Positions 1 through 5,317 of a stretch of 10,064 nt of DNA are shown here, one piece after another. Under the pieces are notes generated by a model. That model did no database searches. It was not told where the DNA came from and saw nothing but the letters and a program-made list of their open reading frames with translations. Both the position numbers and the translations under genes were made by a program. This DNA comes from Chloroflexota bacterium (GTDB lineage: Bacteria > Chloroflexota > Limnocylindria > QHBO01), in contig VBJP01000063.1 of assembly GCA_005880165.1 (NCBI GenBank), forward strand, positions 1-10,064, read 5' to 3'. The number at the start of each line of letters is the position of its first letter. Position 1 is the stretch's first letter.

Positions 1-53
1 TTCAGCGGTGCGTCGAAGAGTTCTGGGAAGAGCGTGACGACATCGATGCGCAT
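1..53 (-). CDS. trmD: tRNA (guanine-N1)-methyltransferase TrmD, N-terminal fragment
   Basis: Only the first 17 codons are in the window; the gene runs off the left edge. The translation begins MRIDVVTLFPELFDAPL, which matches the very conserved start of TrmD (M-x-I/F-x-V-x-T-L-F-P-E-x-F). TrmD methylates N1 of G37 in tRNAs that read CNN codons, using S-adenosylmethionine, and prevents +1 frameshifting. The ATG at 53 lies 5 bases after the rimM stop. A GGAGG lies 13 bases upstream, inside the last rimM codons; that is long spacing, so reinitiation after rimM is likely. The rpsP-khpA-rimM-trmD order is the standard one and supports the call. The knot domain and active site are outside the window and cannot be checked. 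Confidence 0.9.
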   Translation of the reverse strand, partial: MRIDVVTLFPELFDAPL

Positions 54-58
54 CGCCG

Positions 59-583
59 TCAGCGCACCTCCTCCGACGCATAGTCCACGACCATGATGCC
101 CGCCTCGAGATCGATGCCGTGCACGACGTCGCGGACCGCCGGGACGAGCAGCTCGCCCCCATCGGTCAGCTCGACGCGGTAGACCTCCGCCTCGCCCGCA
201 CGGAAGACCTCGCGCAGCACGCCGAGGCGCGCGCCCGAAGGATCCTGCACGGTCAGCCCCTGGAGCTGGTGCCAGTAGTAGGTTCCCTCGGGGAGGGCCT
301 GTGGCTCGGTTTCAAGGTATCGTCCTGCGAGCCTGGCTGCGTCGTCCCGCGAGCCGATCCCTTCCAGGCCGATGGCGGGAACCCGGCCTCCCCATTCGGC
401 CGTCGTGATCCGTCGTGGAGTGGCCTCGTCCTCGAGATAGACGCGCGCGCCCACCTCCAGGTGATCGCGCCAGTCGGTGAGGGGTTCGATGCGCACGACG
501 CCCGAGAGCCCCTTGGCGCCGAGGATGCGGGCGACGGCCAGGCGTTCAGTCGTTGGGCACGATCTCCAGCTCGACGTGGACAC
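59..583 (-). CDS. rimM: 16S rRNA processing / 30S maturation factor RimM
   Basis: RimM binds ribosomal protein S19 and helps fold the head of the 30S subunit during assembly. The protein is 174 residues, normal for the family. The N-terminal RimM barrel spans about residues 14-95 (LAVARILGAKGLSG at 15-28, corresponding to the usual GxxxGxHGlxGE region, with K in place of H; SRDDAARLAGRYL at 78-90). A PRC-barrel follows at about 101-172 (TYYWHQLQGLTV, GVLREVF, ELLVPAV, DLEAGIMVVDY). The GTG at 583 is the only ATG, GTG or TTG start upstream of the conserved core. It lies inside khpA, giving a 38-base overlap, and GGGAGG abuts it with no spacer. A CTG at 541, just after the khpA stop, is the alternative start and would shorten the protein by 14 residues. 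Function is secure; the start is not. Confidence 0.93.
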   Translation of the reverse strand: MSTSSWRSCPTTERLAVARILGAKGLSGVVRIEPLTDWRDHLEVGARVYLEDEATPRRITTAEWGGRVPAIGLEGIGSRDDAARLAGRYLETEPQALPEGTYYWHQLQGLTVQDPSGARLGVLREVFRAGEAEVYRVELTDGGELLVPAVRDVVHGIDLEAGIMVVDYASEEVR

Positions 584-782
584 CCTCCCGGGTGCCCATC
601 ACGCGGAGCAGGCTGCGGATGGCGTTGGCGATGCGCCCGTCGCGACCGATCACGCGGCCCATGTCGGACTCGTCGACGGAGAGGGTCAGCTCGACCTCGT
701 CTCCACGCTCCTCGACGGTCACCGCCACGCCCTCTGGGTTGTCGACGAGCGAGCGGGCCACGTAGTCGAGGAACTCCTTCAT
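546..782 (-). CDS. khpA: KH-domain RNA-binding protein KhpA
   Basis: This is a 78-residue single KH-domain protein (YlqC/KhpA family), which binds RNA and in many bacteria pairs with KhpB (Jag/EloR) to affect cell elongation, division and sRNA-dependent regulation. The family hallmark GxxG loop is clear: GRVIGRDGR at 42-50, with GRDG at 46-49, followed by the helix IANAIRSLLRVMG. The start MKEFLDYVARSLVDNPEGV matches the usual KhpA N-terminus. The ATG overlaps the rpsP stop in ATGA (779-782), and GAGG lies 7 bases upstream at 790-793, within the rpsP tail, so the gene is translationally coupled to rpsP. Its 3' end overlaps the likely rimM start. No khpB is visible in the window. The place between rpsP and rimM is the family's typical one. 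Confidence 0.95.
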   Translation of the reverse strand: MKEFLDYVARSLVDNPEGVAVTVEERGDEVELTLSVDESDMGRVIGRDGRIANAIRSLLRVMGTREGVHVELEIVPND

Positions 783-1237
783 GCCGGTGCCTCGGCATCG
801 CTGTCGGATCCCGCCTCCGACGGCGGGGCGCCGGACGATGCATCGGTCGAGGGCTCCGCGGACGCCTTGGGTGCAGGCTCGTCCTCAGCCGCGGGCTTTG
901 GCTTGGTGCGAGCGGCCGCCTTCGCCCGCGCCGCGCTCTTGGTGGGGGTCCGGCGGGGCCTGGGCTTCGCGGCCTCATCGGTTGCCTCAGCCTTCGCATC
1001 CAGCCCGACCTGCCGAAGCAGGCGCACGACGGTGTCCGATGGCTGCGCGCCCTTGCTGATCCAGGTGCGGATACGCTCCGCCTCGATCTTCACCGTCGCC
1101 GGATCGGTGAGCGGATCGTAGTAGCCCAGGATCTCGAGCGACCGGCCATCGCGCGGCTTGCGGCCCTCGATGGCCACCACCCGGTAGGCGGGGCGTTTCG
1201 TCGCCCCGACCCGGGACAACCTGATTCGAACTGCCAA
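779..1237 (-). CDS. rpsP: 30S ribosomal protein bS16 with a long charged C-terminal tail
   Basis: Residues 1-82 are a full S16 core (MAVRIRLSRVGATKRPAYRVV, GRSLEILGYYDPL at 31-43, and a helix ending VVRLLRQVGL at 70-79). S16 binds 16S rRNA and is needed for 30S assembly. The protein is 152 residues, while the core alone is about 80; residues 83-152 form a low-complexity tail. That tail has a basic Lys/Arg/Ala/Pro half (about 91-115) followed by an acidic Ser/Ala/Glu/Asp half (about 118-152), probably disordered. Comparable tails are known on S16 of some high-GC bacteria. The start is TTG at 1237, chosen because AGGAG lies 4 bases upstream and the protein then begins at the conserved family start. 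It lies 36 bases after the DUF3352 gene and overlaps khpA by 4 bases (ATGA). Confidence 0.96.
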   Translation of the reverse strand: MAVRIRLSRVGATKRPAYRVVAIEGRKPRDGRSLEILGYYDPLTDPATVKIEAERIRTWISKGAQPSDTVVRLLRQVGLDAKAEATDEAAKPRPRRTPTKSAARAKAAARTKPKPAAEDEPAPKASAEPSTDASSGAPPSEAGSDSDAEAPA

Positions 1238-1241
1238 GCTT

Positions 1242-1246
1242 CTCCT
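1242..1246 (-). promoter_or_regulatory. Ribosome binding site deciding the TTG start of rpsP
   Basis: AGGAG reads on the minus strand 4 bases before the TTG at 1237. It is one of the better Shine-Dalgarno sequences in the window and supports the non-ATG start, which agrees with the conserved N-terminus of S16. A second purine-rich stretch (GAGGAAGG) lies just upstream. Confidence 0.7.
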
Positions 1247-1273
1247 GCCTTCCTCAAACGCCGCGCGGGCGGC

Positions 1274-2851
1274 CTAATGGACCGTCACCGTCGCGTGAAT
1301 TTCGAGCTCGTTCCCGTGGGCGCCGATCGCAATGGCCGCGGCGCCAACATGGGTGAGGATATCGCGTGCGTCACTCGGCAGGTTCACGACACCCTCCAAC
1401 CAGGGGAGGGCGCCCGCTGAATCGAGGTAGATCTCGTTGCCTCCGTGACCGCCGGCGATCTCGAATGTGGACCGATAGCCGGCCGCTGCTCCCAGCGTCG
1501 CGTCCGAGGCGTGCGCCTCGAGGGCCGCCGCCACGTCTTCTGGTGTCAGCCCCAGCAGGATCACCCCGTCCTGCGCCGCCCAGGCCACGCGGCCGACCTG
1601 GGGCACCGCGAGGGTGGTCACGCTCGTGCCCGCGACCTGCTGTTCGGTGACCTCCGAGCCGCGTCCCCTCAGGGACTCGGTGATCCGCTTCAGCGCGTCC
1701 ACGGCCGCCGCGCCGTTGCTGGGCCGCGTCAGGACCTGGCCGCGCAGGGTCGTGGTGCCGAGCTCCTGAACCGCCACCGCCGCCTCGCGATCGAAGAGCG
1801 GCAGGAGGTCGCGATCGAGGTCGATGCCGAGCCCCAGCGCCGCCAGCGCGCGCAGCTGGGTGAGGGTCTGCTGCGCCTGCTCACCGCCGGGCGCGCTGCC
1901 GAGCTGGGCGACGACGGCGTCAAAGGTCTGCCTGGCGCCAAAGAAGACCAGCTCCGCATGGGTCGAGGCAGGCATCCAGCTGGGCAGTCCGGCCGGCTCG
2001 CCGCCGAGGGCGAAGTTGGCCCGCGCCGAGGCGTCGGCGGAGGCGGCGTCGAACGGTGCACGGCCGGTCATCTGCAGGCCGTCGGAGCGGGCCACCAGCG
2101 CCAGCGCCGCCCCGTGGTATCCCGAGGCGAGCGCGGATTGGCCCCCCGCGGTGGCGGCGCCGCTGATGTCGAGATAGGCCAGCGCCAGTCGATCGGTGGG
2201 GAGCGCCTGCGTTGCGCGCCGAAACGCATCGGTATCTGCCAGCGAGGCGGCGCGGCCCTGGGCGGCGTCGATGGCCGCATGCAGCGTCGCCTGATCGGAG
2301 CCTGCCAGCAGCATGCCCTCGAGGATGGCGAACGACCCCGCCTGACCCGCCGAGCCGCGGGCGAGGGTGACCGCCACCCCGTTGTAGGTCTCGCTGCTGG
2401 TGGTGCCGCTCGCCTTCTGGACGATCCGCGCGATCGCCGCCCGGGCCGCGCGCTCGTCACGAACCGCCGCGATGACCAGGGTTCCATTCGTCGATCCCGA
2501 CCCGGTGCCCTCTGCGATCACCGCCAGCGCGACCTCGTCTCCGAGCCAGGGCTTCACGTCAGCCCGGTAGTCGAGGCCGGCGTCCCCCAGGAACCGCTGC
2601 GCGAGCTCGTCGATCTTGGTGCCGAGGGCGGTGCGATCGGTGAAACCGGGCAGCTTGGTGAGCAGGTCCGCGAGGCGCATCTGCTGCCCGGTCGACGGTG
2701 TCAGGTACACCGAGGCGTAGGCCAGCGATCGGCCAGGAGCGATCGCCGCCGCCCGGTCGGTCGCGGCGCCGAAGATGAACAGGTAAGCGACCACCACCAC
2801 GGCGCCGATGAGCGCGAGCAGGGTGGTTGCTGCGATGACGAGCCGGTGCAT
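1274..2851 (-). CDS. DUF3352-type membrane-anchored protein of unknown function
   Basis: This 525-residue protein has one hydrophobic segment at about residues 5-28 (LVIAATTLLALIGAVVVVAYL) after a short MHR start, so it is either a membrane anchor with the rest outside the cytoplasm or a signal peptide (a possible cleavage site is near GAAT at 28-31). There is no lipobox cysteine. The rest resembles DUF3352 proteins: PGRSLAYASVYLTP at 39-52 and GLDYRADVKPWLGDEVALAV at 92-111. The second half repeats the pattern: GIDLDRDLLPLFDREAAVAV at 342-361, and EGMLLAG at 178-184 against DGVILLG at 428-434. It therefore looks like two copies of a unit of about 230 residues. No catalytic motif is seen. The ATG follows the ffh stop by 6 bases, and its GGAG overlaps that stop (TAGGAG), so it is co-translated with ffh. 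Its position between ffh and rpsP is not part of the usual operon. The family call is from recalled motifs; the function is unknown. Confidence 0.8.
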   Translation of the reverse strand: MHRLVIAATTLLALIGAVVVVAYLFIFGAATDRAAAIAPGRSLAYASVYLTPSTGQQMRLADLLTKLPGFTDRTALGTKIDELAQRFLGDAGLDYRADVKPWLGDEVALAVIAEGTGSGSTNGTLVIAAVRDERAARAAIARIVQKASGTTSSETYNGVAVTLARGSAGQAGSFAILEGMLLAGSDQATLHAAIDAAQGRAASLADTDAFRRATQALPTDRLALAYLDISGAATAGGQSALASGYHGAALALVARSDGLQMTGRAPFDAASADASARANFALGGEPAGLPSWMPASTHAELVFFGARQTFDAVVAQLGSAPGGEQAQQTLTQLRALAALGLGIDLDRDLLPLFDREAAVAVQELGTTTLRGQVLTRPSNGAAAVDALKRITESLRGRGSEVTEQQVAGTSVTTLAVPQVGRVAWAAQDGVILLGLTPEDVAAALEAHASDATLGAAAGYRSTFEIAGGHGGNEIYLDSAGALPWLEGVVNLPSDARDILTHVGAAAIAIGAHGNELEIHATVTVH

Positions 2852-2857
2852 CGGCTC

Positions 2858-4195
2858 CTAGCGCCCGCCCAGCAGGCCGCGGAAGGCATTGCCCGCCGGC
2901 AGGCGGCCGCCACCCATTGAGCGCACCAGGCGCTGCATCTCGCCGAACTGCTTGAGCAAGCGGTTGACGTCGGCGGTCGAGGTCCCGCTGCCGCTTGCGA
3001 TGCGGCGCCGACGGCTGGCCTTGATGAGCTCCGGGTGCTGGCGTTCCTCGACGGTCATGGAGTCGATGATCGCCTCGATGCGACGCAACTCTCCGTTGTC
3101 GACGGCCGCCTGGGCGGCCCCGGCCATCTGGCCGGCGCCGGGGATCATCTGCACCAGCTGGCCTATCGGCCCGAGCTTCTTGATCTGCTGGAGCTGGCCG
3201 CGGAAGTCCTCGAGGCTGAAGCGTGCCTCCATCATGCGCTGCGCGACCCGCTCGGCCTCCTCGCGGTCAACGGTCTCCTGGACGCGTTCGACCAGCGACA
3301 GCACGTCCCCCATGCCCAGGATCCTCTGTGCCAGGCGATCCGGATGGAAGGCCTCGAGGCCGTCGGGCCGTTCGCCGGTGCCCAGGTAGACGATGGGGAT
3401 GCCGGTGACGCCGCGGATGGAGAGCGCGGCACCGCCGCGCGCGTCGCCGTCCATCTTGGTCAGGACCAGCCCGGTAACCGGCAGGCGGGCATGGAACGCC
3501 TCGGCGACGCGGACAGCGTCCTGGCCGGTCATGGCGTCCACGACCAGCAGGGTCTCCGCCGGCGTCACCGCGCCCGCGATGCGCACCAGCTCGTCCATCA
3601 TCGCGTCGTCGACGTGGAGACGCCCGGCGGTGTCGAGGATGACGAGGTCTTTGCCACCCTTCCGGGCTGCATCGAGCCCGGAGCGCGCCACTTCGAGGGC
3701 TGGGGTCCTCGCAGGGCGGGAATGCACTTCAATACCGATCTGATCGCCGAGCTGCACGAGCTGGTCGACGGCCGCCGGCCGGTACACGTCGGCGGCCACC
3801 AGGAACGGCCGTTTCCCTTCCTTGCGCAGGCGAACGGCCAGCTTGGCGACGGTGGTCGTCTTTCCCGAGCCCTGCAGGCCTACGAGCATGAGGACCGATG
3901 GACGTCCTCCGAGCGCGAGCTGCCGGCGCTCGCCGCCGAGGGTGGCGACGAGCTCGTCGTGCACGATCTTCACGACCTGTTGCCCGGGGTTCAGCCCGGT
4001 CAGGAGGTCGGAGCCCAGAGCGCGCTCCTTGACGCGGGCGACGAATTCCTTCACGACGCGGAAGTTCACGTCCGCCTCGAGCAGGGCGAGACGGATCTCG
4101 CGCAGCGCGACGTCGAGATCCGCCTCGGTGATCTTGGCTTTGCCGCGCAGACGGTCGACCACGCCCTGAAGCCGGGCGCTCAGAGATTCGAACAT
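2858..4195 (-). CDS. ffh: Signal recognition particle protein Ffh (SRP54 GTPase)
   Basis: Ffh binds hydrophobic signal sequences on nascent chains and 4.5S RNA, and delivers the ribosome to FtsY at the membrane. The protein is 445 residues, normal length, starting MFESLSARLQGVVDRLRGK as expected. The order is: N domain about 1-88; G domain about 95-295 with G1 GLQGSGKT (106-113), DVYRPAA (136-142), DTAGR (188-192), TKMDGD (246-251) and GTGE (272-275); and a methionine-bearing M domain from about 296. The SRP-RNA-binding segment SRRRRIASGSGTS is at 394-406. All motifs are intact. The C-terminus ends in a short Gly/Arg-rich tail. It lies downstream of its receptor ftsY across a 114-base gap and ends 6 bases before the DUF3352 gene. 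Its own ribosome binding site is weak (GAGAG, about 4 bases before the ATG). The 4.5S RNA gene is not in the window. Confidence 0.98.
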   Translation of the reverse strand: MFESLSARLQGVVDRLRGKAKITEADLDVALREIRLALLEADVNFRVVKEFVARVKERALGSDLLTGLNPGQQVVKIVHDELVATLGGERRQLALGGRPSVLMLVGLQGSGKTTTVAKLAVRLRKEGKRPFLVAADVYRPAAVDQLVQLGDQIGIEVHSRPARTPALEVARSGLDAARKGGKDLVILDTAGRLHVDDAMMDELVRIAGAVTPAETLLVVDAMTGQDAVRVAEAFHARLPVTGLVLTKMDGDARGGAALSIRGVTGIPIVYLGTGERPDGLEAFHPDRLAQRILGMGDVLSLVERVQETVDREEAERVAQRMMEARFSLEDFRGQLQQIKKLGPIGQLVQMIPGAGQMAGAAQAAVDNGELRRIEAIIDSMTVEERQHPELIKASRRRRIASGSGTSTADVNRLLKQFGEMQRLVRSMGGGRLPAGNAFRGLLGGR

Positions 4196-4273
4196 TGGCT
4201 CTCGCTAGGGACGCTCGGGGTGGCGCCATGCGCGCCGACAGCACTGCTGCCGCCCGGCGCGAAACGGCTGCCC

Positions 4274-4302
4274 ATCCTACTACCCGACCCCCGGGGCGGC
4301 AA
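4274..4302 (-). promoter_or_regulatory. Candidate sigma-70-type promoter before ffh
   Basis: In the 114-base gap between ftsY and ffh, the minus strand reads TTGCCG (4302-4297), exactly 17 bases, then TAGGAT (4279-4274). Each hexamer matches four of six consensus positions. Transcription would start near 4267 and leave a leader of about 70 bases before the ffh ATG at 4195. This is the only long gap in an otherwise overlapping operon, which makes an internal promoter for ffh and the genes after it reasonable. The leader also holds small inverted repeats (CAGCA-C-TGCTG; GGCGC-CATGC-GCGCC), too short to name as a regulator. The evidence is consensus matching in GC-rich DNA only. Confidence 0.4.
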
Positions 4303-4309
4303 CGACACC

Positions 4310-5317
4310 TCAGGCCGCCAGCAGCCACTCCACGTAGGCGCCGGCGTCGAACGGGGCGAGATCCTCGATCCCCTCACCCACGCCCACGAACACAATCGGG
4401 AGCCGCAGCCGATCCGCGATAGCCACCGCGATGCCGCCCTTGGCCGTCCCGTCCAGCTTGGTCAGGATCACGCCGGTCACCCCCGCCTCCTGGCTGAAGG
4501 CCTCCGCCTGGGCGAGGCCGTTCTGCCCGGTCGTCGCGTCCAGCACGAGGAGCACGTGCCGCGGTTGGCCGGGCAGGCGCCGCTCCACGATGCGCCGGAT
4601 CTTGCCGAGCTCGGCCATCAGCTGGGTCTTGTTCTGGAGGCGTCCCGCCGTGTCGATCAGGACCGCGTCGAGGCCTCGCGATTCGGCGGCCGTCACCGCG
4701 TCGAAGGCGACGGCGCCGGGGTCCGCGCCGGCGCGCTGGGCGATGACCGGCATGCCGAGCTGCTCGCCCCAGATGCGCAGCTGCTCGATGGCCGCTGCCC
4801 GAAACGTGTCAGCCGCCGCCAGCGCGATGGTGCGGCCTTCGCGCTGCAGGCGCGCGGCGAGCTTCGCAATCGTGGTCGTCTTGCCGCTGCCGTTGACGCC
4901 GATGAAGAGCAGCACCGCCGGGGGCGGCCCCAGCTCGAAGCCCTTCGCTCCAGAGCCCGACAGGCGATCGCGGATCTCATCGGACAGGGCAGAACGCGCC
5001 AAGTCGGGGCTCCGACCACCCGATTTGACGTAACGCGTTCGGGCGCCATCCACGACCTCGAGCGTGGTCGTGGGCCCGACGTCGCCGGCGATGAGCGCCT
5101 CCTCGATCTCGTCCCAGGTCGCGTCACTTGCCCCCGCTCCGGAACCGAAGATGCTGCGCAATCGCGCGCCGAGGCCCGAATGTCGTGCTCGCAGGCCGAG
5201 GCCGCCCAAGTCTCCAGGCGCTCGCGACGGGCGTGGCATCGTCGCCGGGGGGAGCAGCTCCCCTGGATTTGAGGACGGCCTCGCAGTGCCGCGGCGCTGG
5301 CGGCGACGGTCGAACAT
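4310..5317 (-). CDS. ftsY: Signal recognition particle receptor FtsY
   Basis: FtsY is the membrane-associated GTPase that docks the Ffh-ribosome complex; the two proteins activate each other's GTP hydrolysis. The protein is 335 residues. The NG core has G1 GVNGSGKT (140-147), DTFRAAA (170-176), DTAGR (222-226), TKLDGT (286-291) and GVGE (312-315), followed by the usual C-terminus. The N domain begins near 50 (GLGARLRSIFG, then WDEIEEALIAGDVG at 68-81). Residues 1-48 replace the acidic A domain of E. coli with a short, basic, proline-rich stretch (MFDRRRQRRG...), with no membrane helix; it may bind anionic lipids directly. The ATG shares one base with the smc stop (TGATG, 5315-5319), so the two are coupled. 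A start at Met27 is possible, but the MF-x-RR beginning is typical of FtsY. DTFRAAA and TKLDGT separate it from the Ffh paralogue. Confidence 0.97.
   Translation of the reverse strand: MFDRRRQRRGTARPSSNPGELLPPATMPRPSRAPGDLGGLGLRARHSGLGARLRSIFGSGAGASDATWDEIEEALIAGDVGPTTTLEVVDGARTRYVKSGGRSPDLARSALSDEIRDRLSGSGAKGFELGPPPAVLLFIGVNGSGKTTTIAKLAARLQREGRTIALAAADTFRAAAIEQLRIWGEQLGMPVIAQRAGADPGAVAFDAVTAAESRGLDAVLIDTAGRLQNKTQLMAELGKIRRIVERRLPGQPRHVLLVLDATTGQNGLAQAEAFSQEAGVTGVILTKLDGTAKGGIAVAIADRLRLPIVFVGVGEGIEDLAPFDAGAYVEWLLAA

Noticed and set aside
1260..1273. Small hairpin GCCGC-4-GCGGC after the DUF3352 stop, as a terminator
   Set aside because: The stem is only 5 base pairs in GC-rich DNA and no T-run follows; rpsP starts within 36 bases with its ribosome binding site in between.
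119..1420. Plus-strand open frame of 433 codons
   Set aside because: It is antisense to rimM, khpA, rpsP and the end of the DUF3352 gene, all well supported. No recognisable domain.
1445..2920. Plus-strand open frame of 491 codons
   Set aside because: It is antisense to the DUF3352 gene, which has family motifs, a membrane segment and a coupled start.
4196..4309. 4.5S/SRP RNA or another small RNA gene between ftsY and ffh
   Set aside because: No SRP RNA apical motif or long stem is visible, and the inverted repeats are only 5 base pairs.
3035..5272. Plus-strand open frame of 745 codons
   Set aside because: It is antisense to ffh and ftsY, which have intact GTPase motifs. It is a product of GC-rich codon bias and its protein resembles no family I recognise.
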